From an uncultured Oscillospiraceae bacterium (GTDB lineage: Bacteria > Bacillota > Clostridia > Oscillospirales > Ruminococcaceae), in contig CAKSEO010000030.1 in assembly GCA_934446565.1 (NCBI GenBank), forward strand, positions 1 through 28,496: 28,496 nt of DNA. Reading direction: 5' to 3'. Position numbers and translations under genes: made by a program. How positions within the stretch are numbered: position 1 is the stretch's first letter; the number at the start of each line of letters is the position of its first letter. Below are positions 21,336 to 28,480 of this stretch, in pieces. A model generated the notes under the pieces. That model saw only the letters and a list, made by a program, of their open reading frames with translations, was not told the DNA's origin and did not search any database.

Positions 21336-21642
21336 TTCTTTTCAGGACCTCGGCTTCGTAGAATACCCTCTCTACGATGTACTCGCGCCCGGGGTATTCC
21401 GCTATCTCATAGAAATCAAAAACTCCGTCCACTGAACGGCAGATAAGCGTGTAGGTTTCCTTGTACTGTCCTATCTCCCTATAGTCAGCGTAGACATACT
21501 CCGCGCCGTTTATTTTCCAGCCGTTGGCGATACGCTCCGCAGTTTTAAGGCTCTCGTACCACAGATGTACGCACACTGCGGCAATACACACCGCCGCTGC
21601 TAATACGCCAGTTATCAGCAGCGCTTTTTTACGCCTCGTCAT
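21331..21642 (-). CDS. Small membrane-anchored protein of unknown function
   Basis: This 103-residue protein has a basic start (MTRRKKA), one hydrophobic helix (about residues 8-28, LLITGVLAAAVCIAAVCVHLW) and a soluble domain of about 75 residues outside the membrane if the positive-inside rule holds (GWKINGAEYVYADYREIGQYKETYTLICR...). The ATG at 21642 overlaps the stop of the HAD gene as ATGA, with GGAG seven bases upstream, so it is translationally coupled. An in-frame ATG at 21657 has no such support. No family is recognised. It is the last gene of a three-gene operon. Confidence 0.7.
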   Translation of the reverse strand: MTRRKKALLITGVLAAAVCIAAVCVHLWYESLKTAERIANGWKINGAEYVYADYREIGQYKETYTLICRSVDGVFDFYEIAEYPGREYIVERVFYEAEVLKRK

Positions 21643-22337
21643 GATGTCACTCCACATATCGGCAGAAGCTCGTCAAGCGTCGTTATCGTGTAGTCCTGCC
21701 CTACCTCGAGACCCCTGCCCTTTCTGTCGATGAGCACAGAGCGACAGCCTACATTCTGCGCGGTCTTGATGTCCTTGGGCTCGTCGCCCACGAATACGAA
21801 CTGCTTCTCGTCAGCCCCGAAATGCTCCGCTATCTGGTGGACTCCCTCCGGATTCGGCTTGCGGAATCCGCAGCTCTGCGACGATACATACATGTCAAAA
21901 TACGGCATAAGCTCCGGGAAGTAGCTCCGATGCAGCTCGTCAGGCATTCCCGTTGCGACGTCGGTCAGCGTTGCTATCTTCCAGCCTGCGCTGCGAAGCT
22001 TCTCAAGCACCGGAATTGTTTCCGTGTAAATCAGCGGAGTCAGCTTCATATCCTCGAAAAACGCGCTTATGACCTCCTCCAGCGAATACGGAAAATCCCA
22101 CCCCGCCGCAGCGTCGCCGAATATCTGCTCCGGCGTGTAGTCCCTCTCGCGATACTTCACGCGCGGATTGTACTGTTTCAGCACCTCTATCGACACGGCA
22201 AGCTGCTCGTCCGTCAGCGGCAGCCCAAGCTTCTCCCGGACATGCCGGAATGCGCTGTCGTAGTAGTCCATCCACACGTTCGGCATGTTGACATACTCCA
22301 TCAGCGTTCCGCCGATGTCAAATACTATCACGTTCAT
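21639..22337 (-). CDS. HAD-superfamily hydrolase (subfamily IA-like phosphatase)
   Basis: This 232-residue phosphatase-like protein has motif I FDIGGTL (nucleophile Asp7; the usual second Asp of DxDxT is Gly), motif II as TLTD, motif III Lys in GFRKPNPEGV and motif IV as FVGDEPKDIKTA. A helical cap lies between about residues 15 and 90. The DxGGT form is known in some HAD hydrolases and changes the usual acid/base residue, so catalysis may differ from standard phosphatases. GGAGGG (22344-22349) lies six bases before the ATG at 22337. The preceding gene stops one base upstream and the next overlaps by four bases, giving a tightly packed operon. The substrate is unknown. Confidence 0.83.
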   Translation of the reverse strand: MNVIVFDIGGTLMEYVNMPNVWMDYYDSAFRHVREKLGLPLTDEQLAVSIEVLKQYNPRVKYRERDYTPEQIFGDAAAGWDFPYSLEEVISAFFEDMKLTPLIYTETIPVLEKLRSAGWKIATLTDVATGMPDELHRSYFPELMPYFDMYVSSQSCGFRKPNPEGVHQIAEHFGADEKQFVFVGDEPKDIKTAQNVGCRSVLIDRKGRGLEVGQDYTITTLDELLPICGVTS

Positions 22338-22338
22338 T

Positions 22339-22974
22339 CTACGCCCTCCATGAATTATCGTTCGTCTGCTCTGTAGGGTTCGATGGGTTTGCTTGCTCCG
22401 CACCCTCCTCGAAAAGCACGTCAAAAAAACGCTCTTTTGATTCCACAAAGCATGCGCTGTCCTCGCTGTAGATAACTATTACTTCCGTGCCCTCCGGGAG
22501 CGTTCTTCCGTTTGCCGATACTGCACGGAAATAGTAGGGCTTCCCTCCGCGGAGCACCTTTATTTCCCCGTACATATCAGGGGAAATTTCCTCGGTCACT
22601 ACCCCGTCCATGTTCTCCAGCTCGTTTTCGGTAGGCTCGCCCTGCTTGTGAATTTTCAGATACAGCGGGGAAAACACGGTGCTCAGCAGAAAATTGAAAG
22701 CCAGCCCGCCCGCAGCCGCACAGGGCAGTCCCAGCCAGCTCACCGCCCCGGCTAGATCCAGCAGTAATCCGAAAAGCGACGTCACGAAAACGAACACGAT
22801 GAGCCGGAGCAGATTCTTCGGGAAAACCGTCTGCCACTCGGCGCGGCTTTTTGTGTGTTCGAAAAGCTCCCCCGCACTCGGGAAAAGCGGTCTGCCAAAC
22901 AGGACGTACACCGCGAGCTGAAGAAGCAGGTACCCTCCGGAAAGCGCCAGAAGTATCAGATAGAACGTCCTCAC
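22339..22974 (-). CDS. Membrane protein with C-terminal OB-fold-like domain (NfeD/YqiJ-like)
   Basis: This 211-residue protein has hydrophobic helices at about 3-25, 57-77 and 79-103. A soluble C-terminal part follows: MDGVVTEEISPDMYGEIKV, RAVSANGRTLPEGTEVIVIY and a final strand with CFVES. That pattern of a Gly turn, small barrel strands and an x-L-P-x-G-x-x-V motif resembles the OB domain of NfeD-like proteins. Residues from about 190 on are polar low complexity. The start is GTG at 22974 with GGAGGT eight bases upstream (22983-22988). It is the first gene of the operon with the HAD protein. No promoter is clear, and transcription may come from read-through of ackA. The family call is by pattern only. 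Confidence 0.6.
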   Translation of the reverse strand: MRTFYLILLALSGGYLLLQLAVYVLFGRPLFPSAGELFEHTKSRAEWQTVFPKNLLRLIVFVFVTSLFGLLLDLAGAVSWLGLPCAAAGGLAFNFLLSTVFSPLYLKIHKQGEPTENELENMDGVVTEEISPDMYGEIKVLRGGKPYYFRAVSANGRTLPEGTEVIVIYSEDSACFVESKERFFDVLFEEGAEQANPSNPTEQTNDNSWRA

Positions 22975-22996
22975 GATGTCTCACCTCCTGATACAG

Positions 22997-23022
22997 AAAA
23001 TCCGCAGCCGGACGACTGCGGA
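22997..23022 (-). terminator. Terminator of ackA
   Basis: On the minus strand a 7-bp stem TCCGCAG/CTGCGGA (23001-23022) with an 8-base loop is followed by TTTT (22997-23000). It lies about 20 bases after the ackA stop and just before the ribosome binding site of the next operon. Confidence 0.8.
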
Positions 23023-23043
23023 CTTTGTGTGATTCAATCCAAA

Positions 23044-24246
23044 TTACAGGTTGCCTACCAGGTCGCGGGTGTCGCGTGCGATGAGAAGCTCCTCGTTGGT
23101 GGGAACTACCCAAACCTCGACCTTGCTGTCAGCAGCGGAGATCTTCTGGAGCTTTCCGCGCAGACCTGCATTTGCAGCGTCGTCAAGCTTGATCCCGAGG
23201 TACTCCATGTTGTGGCATACGTCAGCGCGTACATCGTCGGAGTTCTCGCCGATACCGCCGGTGAATATAACAGCGTCCAGACCGTTCATGATAGCAGCGT
23301 AGGAGCCGATGAACTTCTTTATCTCATAGCGGAGCATCTCGCCTGCGAGCTGCGCCTTGTGGTCGCCGTGCTCTGCTGCGCTGGTGATGTCGCGGTTATC
23401 GCTGGAGATACCGGAAATTCCGAGGAATCCGGACTTCTTGTTCATGTAGTCGCTCATCTCGTTGGGGGAAAGTCCCAGCTTGTTCGCAACGAATGTGACT
23501 GCGGAGGGGTCAACGCTGCCGCAGCGTGTGCCCATGATAACGCCATCCAGCGGAGTGAATCCCATGGATGTATCAATGGACTTGCCGCCCTCTACAGCGG
23601 TGATGGAGGAGCCGTTGCCGAGATGGCAGGAAACGATCTTGAGATCCTTGATATCCTTGCCCATAGCGTCAGCGAGCGCCTGTGTAACAAATCTGTGGGA
23701 TGTGCCGTGGAAGCCGTACTTTCTTACGTGCAGCTTGTCGTAGCACTCATACGGCAGACCGTACATGAATGCCTTCTCCGGCATGGTGGAATGGAACGCG
23801 GTATCGAATACGACTACCTGCGGAGTGGTCGCGGGAATGACTTTCTTGCAGGCTCTGAGCGCCAGAGCGTGGGGGTGGTTATGTACCGGTGCAAGCTCGG
23901 ACAGGTCGTCTATCTGCTGGATAACCTCGTCGGTAACGAGAGTGGTCTTGCTGAATATCTCAGCACCCTGTACTATTCTGTGGCCTACAGCGGAGATCTC
24001 GCTCATGCTGTCTATTACCTTGCCCTCGCCGCTGGTGAGCACCTCGACGAGCTTTTCAAAAGCCTCGGTGTGGGTCGGGAACTTGCAGTCAGCCTCTACA
24101 ACTCTGCCGTCGAATGTTGTGTGCTTGATGTGGCCGTCGATGCCGATACGGTCGCAGTTGCCCTTGGCGATAACGCTCTCGTCCTCCATATTGATGAGCT
24201 GGTACTTCAGCGAGGAACTGCCGGCGTTGATTACAAGAATCTTCAT
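23044..24246 (-). CDS. ackA: Acetate kinase
   Basis: This 400-residue ASKHA-fold kinase interconverts acetyl phosphate plus ADP with acetate plus ATP, the energy-yielding end of acetate fermentation. Signatures in order are ILVINAGSSSLKYQL, GHRIVQGAE, VVFDTAFHSTMP, KYGFHGTSHRFV, CHLGNGSSITAV, GTRCGSVDPS and IFTGGIGENSDDVR, all matching the family at full length. AAAGGA lies about ten bases before the ATG. The usual partner pta is not adjacent. It has its own promoter with a palindrome over the -10 box and is divergent from tmcAL, whose product also uses acetate. Confidence 0.96.
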   Translation of the reverse strand: MKILVINAGSSSLKYQLINMEDESVIAKGNCDRIGIDGHIKHTTFDGRVVEADCKFPTHTEAFEKLVEVLTSGEGKVIDSMSEISAVGHRIVQGAEIFSKTTLVTDEVIQQIDDLSELAPVHNHPHALALRACKKVIPATTPQVVVFDTAFHSTMPEKAFMYGLPYECYDKLHVRKYGFHGTSHRFVTQALADAMGKDIKDLKIVSCHLGNGSSITAVEGGKSIDTSMGFTPLDGVIMGTRCGSVDPSAVTFVANKLGLSPNEMSDYMNKKSGFLGISGISSDNRDITSAAEHGDHKAQLAGEMLRYEIKKFIGSYAAIMNGLDAVIFTGGIGENSDDVRADVCHNMEYLGIKLDDAANAGLRGKLQKISAADSKVEVWVVPTNEELLIARDTRDLVGNL

Positions 24247-24313
24247 GTTAATAAATCCTTTCAGGTGAAATAAAAAATCACAAAATCAGAGAATAACAGA
24301 GATTTTGCTCAAA

Positions 24314-24328
24314 TACAATACTATTGTA
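24314..24328. promoter_or_regulatory. 15-base palindrome over the ackA -10 box (candidate operator)
   Basis: TACAATA-C-TATTGTA is a perfect inverted repeat with 7-base arms. It covers the ackA -10 box and the first bases of the transcript. It does not match the Rex or cre consensus. The binding protein is unknown. Confidence 0.45.
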
Positions 24329-24351
24329 GTACTTTCCGCTAAAAAAATCAA
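24323..24351 (-). promoter_or_regulatory. Promoter of ackA
   Basis: On the minus strand: TTGATT (24346-24351), 17-base spacer, TACAAT (24323-24328). The predicted leader is about 70 bases. Confidence 0.7.
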
Positions 24352-24369
24352 GTCTTTTTTGAAAAATTA

Positions 24370-24398
24370 TTGATTTATAGCGGGTTTTGGTGTAAAAT
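24370..24398 (+). promoter_or_regulatory. Promoter of tmcAL-murL-murD2
   Basis: TTGATT (24370-24375), 17-base spacer, TAAAAT (24393-24398), back to back with the ackA promoter, which has the same -35 hexamer. No other clear promoter precedes murL, so the three genes may form one transcript. Confidence 0.7.
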
Positions 24399-24448
24399 AA
24401 AAGGAAGAACAGCAACGACCACGGACGACCCTGAAAGGGGGCATTTTT

Positions 24449-25615
24449 ATGAAAACAGCAGCAGTCATCTGCGAATATAACCCGTTCCACAACGGACATA
24501 AATACCAGCTTGAGCAGACCCGTGCGGCGGGCGCCACCCACATCGTCGCCGTAATGAGCGGGGACTTCACCCAGCGAGGCGACCTGGCGATAGCCGACAA
24601 GTTCGCCCGGGCGCGTACCGCGCTGGAAAACGGCGCAGACCTCGTTATCGAGCTCCCGGTGAAATACAGCCTGTGCGCCGCCGAGGGATTCGCACGCGGC
24701 GCGGTGGGGATAATCTCAGCGCTGGGCTGCGTTGATACGCTCAGTTTCGGCAGCGAATGCGGGAGCATTCCCGCACTGCGCGAGGCAGCCGGGGCAGTGG
24801 AATACGCGGTGCACTCCGACTATTTCCAGCTGCTCATATCCGGCGGGAAAAGCTACCCCGCAGCGCTCGCAGAAGCTGTCAACAAATTCTACACCCCGGA
24901 CGTTTATGAAACGATAAGCTCCCCTAACAACACCCTCGCCGTCGAGTACATCAAGGCGCTCGACGACATCGGCAGCAATATCCAGCCCATGACGATACAG
25001 CGCCAGGGCGCGGCGCACGACAGCGACAGCGGCGAGCAGGGATTCCTAAGCGCTTCGGCTGTCAGGAAGAAGATACTCGCCGGAGAGGACTACAGCGCCT
25101 CCGCGCCGCTGCTGGACTCCCCCGCCGCCGACATAAGGCGCCTGGAGCCCGCGATACTCGCGAAGCTCCGCATGATGAAACCGGAGGATTTCGAGCAGGT
25201 CTACGACGCGGCGCAGGGACTCGGCGAACGGCTTTACAAGGCGGTCCGCAGGGCTTGCAGCCTTGACGAGCTGTACTTCCTCACCAAGACCAAGCGCTAC
25301 ACCCTCGCGCGGATACGCCGGGCGGTGCTGTGCGCGTTCCTCGGCGTTGACAAGAAAATGCTCCACGAGCAAGACGGGTTCATCCGAGTCCTCGGCATGA
25401 ATCCACGCGGCCGCGAGGTGCTCTCCGCCGCAAAGGCCGCCGGATGTGCATTCCCGATGGACACATCCCTGCGAGCGCTGATGAATTCATCCTACGAAGC
25501 GCACAGGCAGGGATCTTTCCAGGCGCGCTGCCGGGACATCTGGGCGCTGGCTCTGGAAAAGCCGCTGCCCTGCGGCTCGGATTTCACAACGAAACCTGTA
25601 ATAATCAACGACTAA
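24449..25615 (+). CDS. tmcAL: tRNA(Met) cytidine acetate ligase (YlbM family)
   Basis: This 388-residue enzyme is of the family characterised in Bacillus subtilis as TmcAL, which makes N4-acetylcytidine at the wobble position of elongator tRNA-Met from acetate and ATP through acetyl-AMP. The nucleotidyltransferase motif is CEYNPFHNGHKYQL (HxGH at residues about 15-18), followed by VMSGDFTQRGDLAIADK and LVIELPVKYS. SPNNTLAVEYIKAL and FLSASAVRKKI are also typical. An AAAGGGGG ribosome binding site precedes the ATG. It is divergent from ackA and upstream of murL by 66 bases. Older annotations call it a nucleotidyltransferase. Confidence 0.9.
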   Translation: MKTAAVICEYNPFHNGHKYQLEQTRAAGATHIVAVMSGDFTQRGDLAIADKFARARTALENGADLVIELPVKYSLCAAEGFARGAVGIISALGCVDTLSFGSECGSIPALREAAGAVEYAVHSDYFQLLISGGKSYPAALAEAVNKFYTPDVYETISSPNNTLAVEYIKALDDIGSNIQPMTIQRQGAAHDSDSGEQGFLSASAVRKKILAGEDYSASAPLLDSPAADIRRLEPAILAKLRMMKPEDFEQVYDAAQGLGERLYKAVRRACSLDELYFLTKTKRYTLARIRRAVLCAFLGVDKKMLHEQDGFIRVLGMNPRGREVLSAAKAAGCAFPMDTSLRALMNSSYEAHRQGSFQARCRDIWALALEKPLPCGSDFTTKPVIIND

Positions 25616-25681
25616 ATCAACACGCGCCGCATACAATTTGTAGCAGCCTAGTGCCTTTAATCCACACAACACGGAGGACAT

Positions 25682-27019
25682 ATGAGCCTTTACGAACAGC
25701 TGCGCCGAGAACACGGCAGCTTTATTTATCACAGCTACGAATTTTCCGAGCAGGATGGGAAAACTCTGCTCCGGTTCCATTTTTCTATAGACTCCCATCA
25801 CTTTTACCCCGGGTGGACTTTTCCGGAGGAATTCAGTAGGCTGGACTACGACCGCGAGCTAGCCGACCGTATCGCATTCTCCCTTGGCATGGCGGAGCTC
25901 ATATCCTACTGGAAGTGCGCCTGCCCGCCTATAGTTGACGTGCTCTGCGGAGGACTTTCCGAAGAACAGAAGCTATGGTGGAAAAAACTCTACTTCAACG
26001 GGCTCGGAGAGTTCTTCTACCGCAACGGGATATCCCCGGACTTCGACACGTTCATGACGATAAACGCTCCGAAACCTGCGGAGCTTTCTCCGCAGGAAAA
26101 CCAGCTTTCCGGTTCCATGGTGCCCGTCGGCGGCGGCAAGGACAGCGTTGTAACGCTGGAGCTGCTGCGCAGGGCTGGAGTGGACATTTCAGCATATATC
26201 ATCAATCCACGGGGAGCTACACTAGGCTGCGCCGCTGCGGCAGGTATCCCGGAAAGCAGAATAATAGCTCCGAAACGCACCATCGACAAGGAACTGCTTG
26301 AGCTCAACAAACTTGGCTGGCTCAACGGTCATACGCCTTTTTCGGCGGTCGTGGCGTTCTCCGCGGAGCTCTGCGCCTGCGTCCACGGGCTGAAATACAT
26401 AGCCCTCTCCAACGAGAGCAGCGCCAACGAATCCTATGTCGAGGGCACGCAGATAAACCACCAGTACAGCAAATCCACCGAATTCGAACGGGATTTCCGG
26501 ACGTACTGCGAAAAGTGGTTCGGCGGGTATTCCCGCTGCCCGGAATATTTCAGCCTGCTGCGCCCCTGGAGCGAATGGCAGATAGCAAGGGAATTCGTGA
26601 AGTACCCGCAGTATTTCGGGATATTCCAGAGCTGCAATCTCGGCAGCAAGACAAACTCCTGGTGCTGCAACTGTGCCAAGTGCCTGTACGTTTACATCCT
26701 GCTGGCAGCGTTCCTGAACGACGATACGCTCGTTAAAATCTTCGGCTGCAACATGCTCGAAAAGCAGGAGCTTTCCGGTATGCTGGACGGTCTGGTGCTG
26801 GACGGCGAGGATAAGCCCTTTGAGTGCGTAGGCACAAAGGACGAGGTACGGCTGTCGCTGGAAATGGCATGGGAACGCCGCAGTTCCGCCCCTCCCGCGC
26901 TGCTGAAACGCTGGCGGGAGCTGTTCCCGGAATACGCGCCGGTATCGCTCGAAAACTACTTCGACACGGACAATTACGTGCCGGAGCAGCTTAAATTCTT
27001 ACTCGGAGAAAAGCAATGA
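25682..27019 (+). CDS. murL: UDP-N-acetylmuramoyl-L-alanyl-L-glutamate epimerase
   Basis: This 445-residue protein matches MurL, described from Xanthomonas, which inverts the terminal L-Glu of UDP-MurNAc-L-Ala-L-Glu to D-Glu in an ATP-dependent reaction. Segments I recognise as shared are the PP-loop-like VPVGGGKDS (147-155), LNGHTPFSAV (214-223), LSNESSANES and INHQYSKSTEFE (242-269), YFSLLRPWSEWQIAREF (289-305), the SCN at 317-319, the Cys-rich WCCNCAKC (327-334) and PFECVG (379-384). GGAGGA precedes the ATG. The stop overlaps the next start as ATGA. That next gene is a MurD-type ligase, the same partnership as murD2-murL in Xanthomonas. The role is therefore predicted in peptidoglycan precursor synthesis. 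Any other PP-loop adenylating role is less likely. Confidence 0.88.
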   Translation: MSLYEQLRREHGSFIYHSYEFSEQDGKTLLRFHFSIDSHHFYPGWTFPEEFSRLDYDRELADRIAFSLGMAELISYWKCACPPIVDVLCGGLSEEQKLWWKKLYFNGLGEFFYRNGISPDFDTFMTINAPKPAELSPQENQLSGSMVPVGGGKDSVVTLELLRRAGVDISAYIINPRGATLGCAAAAGIPESRIIAPKRTIDKELLELNKLGWLNGHTPFSAVVAFSAELCACVHGLKYIALSNESSANESYVEGTQINHQYSKSTEFERDFRTYCEKWFGGYSRCPEYFSLLRPWSEWQIAREFVKYPQYFGIFQSCNLGSKTNSWCCNCAKCLYVYILLAAFLNDDTLVKIFGCNMLEKQELSGMLDGLVLDGEDKPFECVGTKDEVRLSLEMAWERRSSAPPALLKRWRELFPEYAPVSLENYFDTDNYVPEQLKFLLGEKQ

Positions 27020-28377
27020 ACATAAATGAATTACGTCCCCTTTTTGAGGGAAAACGCTGCGCCATCCTCGGCTACGGCAGGGAGGGAAAGGTGTGGCTGT
27101 CGCTGCTGAATAAGCTGGACTGCTGTGCTGAGATAGCAGTCGCCGATATGAAAACGCAGGATATCCCCGGAGTTACCGGGATATACGGAGAGGACTACCT
27201 CGACCGCGCAAAGGGCTACGACCTGCTGCTGCAATCCCCCGGCGTCATCATCAAGGATAAGCTGACCGCCGAGGAAAAATCCCGGATACTCACCCAGACG
27301 GAGGTACTGCTGAAACTACGCCCCTGCAAAATAATCGGTATAACCGGCACAAAGGGGAAATCCACGACCTCCTCGCTGACCTATCACTTTCTGAACGCCT
27401 GCGGATTCCGTACCATGCTCATCGGAAACATCGGAGTGCCGCCGCTGGAGCACATTGAGGAGATGACTCCGGACACCGTTGCGGTCTGCGAGATGAGCTG
27501 TCACCAGCTGGAATTCGTACATCACTCCCCGGAGATAGCCGTGCTGCTGAACATTTTCCCGGAGCACCTCGACCATTACGTCAGCCTTGAAACATACGCC
27601 GACGCAAAGCGTAATATCTACCGTTACCAGCAGCCCGGAGACGTCTCCATCCTCAACATCGACATAATCCCGAACGACATCTGCACCAACGCAGATTGCA
27701 GCAACGCCGCGACTTGCAGCAACTCCGGCTACCGCAAATCCCGGCTGATAACGATAGGCTGCGAGCGCCCCGCGATGGCGTTTTCGGAGGACGGCGGGAT
27801 ATTCCTCCTTGACCGGGAGATACCCGCAGCTGACATCCACACGCAGCTGCGCGGAAAGCACAACGTCTACAACATCACCGCGGCGCTCATGGCTGCAAAC
27901 GCGGCTGGAGCCGATATTGACCGCTGCCTCGCCGCGCTGCCGGATTTCAGGGGGCTCGAGCACCGTCTGGAATACGTTGACACGATAAACGGCGTGGAAT
28001 ACATCAACGACAGCATCTGCACCATCCCTGAGGCTGCGATAGCGGCTGTAAAGGCGTTCCCGGACGGCGCTGACTGTGTTATCCTCGGCGGAATGGAGCG
28101 CAATATCCCATACGATAAGCTTGCGGATTTTCTCAACACCGGGTATGTTAAAAATGTCATACTGCTGCCGGACAGCGGCTACCGTATCGGCGAGATGATA
28201 ACCTCTCCGCTGGTGAACAAGGTGCGCGTCAAGGATCTCCCCGAAGCCGTCCAGACCGCTTCGCAGCTTGCCAGAAGGCGCGTTATACTCTGCCCCGCAG
28301 CAGCAAGTTACGGGTTCTATAAAAACTTTGAGGAACGCGGAAAACACTTCAAGGAGCTTGTAAGCAAGCTTAAATAA
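27016..28377 (+). CDS. murD2: UDP-N-acetylmuramoyl-L-alanine ligase, probable L-glutamate-specific MurD2
   Basis: This 453-residue Mur ligase has a Rossmann-like N domain (CAILGYGREGKVW), ATP loop GITGTKGKSTTSS (108-120), central-domain motifs EMSCHQLE and NIFPEHLDHY, the carbamyl-Lys region, GKHNVYNITAA (280-290) and FRGLEHRLEYV (311-321). In canonical MurD the next motif is NDSKATN and a GGxxK lysine contacts D-Glu. Here they read NDSICTIP (331-338) and GGMERN (358-363), so key residues of the D-Glu site are replaced. This fits MurD2 enzymes that add L-Glu, and the gene overlaps murL by four bases. A short Cys/Ser/Asn-rich insertion (NADCSNAATCSNS) lies at 225-237. If the murL assignment were wrong, plain MurD would be the alternative. 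Confidence 0.85.
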   Translation: MNINELRPLFEGKRCAILGYGREGKVWLSLLNKLDCCAEIAVADMKTQDIPGVTGIYGEDYLDRAKGYDLLLQSPGVIIKDKLTAEEKSRILTQTEVLLKLRPCKIIGITGTKGKSTTSSLTYHFLNACGFRTMLIGNIGVPPLEHIEEMTPDTVAVCEMSCHQLEFVHHSPEIAVLLNIFPEHLDHYVSLETYADAKRNIYRYQQPGDVSILNIDIIPNDICTNADCSNAATCSNSGYRKSRLITIGCERPAMAFSEDGGIFLLDREIPAADIHTQLRGKHNVYNITAALMAANAAGADIDRCLAALPDFRGLEHRLEYVDTINGVEYINDSICTIPEAAIAAVKAFPDGADCVILGGMERNIPYDKLADFLNTGYVKNVILLPDSGYRIGEMITSPLVNKVRVKDLPEAVQTASQLARRRVILCPAAASYGFYKNFEERGKHFKELVSKLK

Positions 28378-28384
28378 TAATTGC

Positions 28385-28409
28385 AGGTCGATAGAAAAGC
28401 TATCGACCT
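28385..28409. repeat. Perfect hairpin after murD2
   Basis: AGGTCGATAG (28385-28394) and CTATCGACCT (28400-28409) form a 10-bp stem with loop AAAAG. No T tract follows. It resembles the glgB arrangement, in which a T-less hairpin is followed by CAGCTTGTC. Confidence 0.6.
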
Positions 28410-28419
28410 CAGCTTGTCT

Positions 28420-28460
28420 AAAAAGCCATCTTTCGTAGAAAAAAGAAAGAGGGCTTTTTG
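28420..28460 (+). terminator. Terminator of the tmcAL-murL-murD2 transcript
   Basis: AAAAAGCC (28420-28427) pairs with GGCTTTTT (28452-28459), and inside it CTTTC (28430-28434) pairs with GAAAG (28445-28449). The stem ends in five Ts. The A-rich 5' foot would also allow leftward termination. Confidence 0.75.
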
Positions 28461-28480
28461 AATATTAAGCAGTGAGGAAT

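Noticed and set aside
22855..24273. 472-codon plus-strand reading frame covering ackA
   Set aside because: It is antisense to a full-length acetate kinase with all motifs. The product has no family signature, and the frame stays open because of the GC-rich third positions of ackA.
27316..28347. 343-codon minus-strand reading frame over murD2
   Set aside because: Shadow of the Mur ligase gene; no family features and no start signals.
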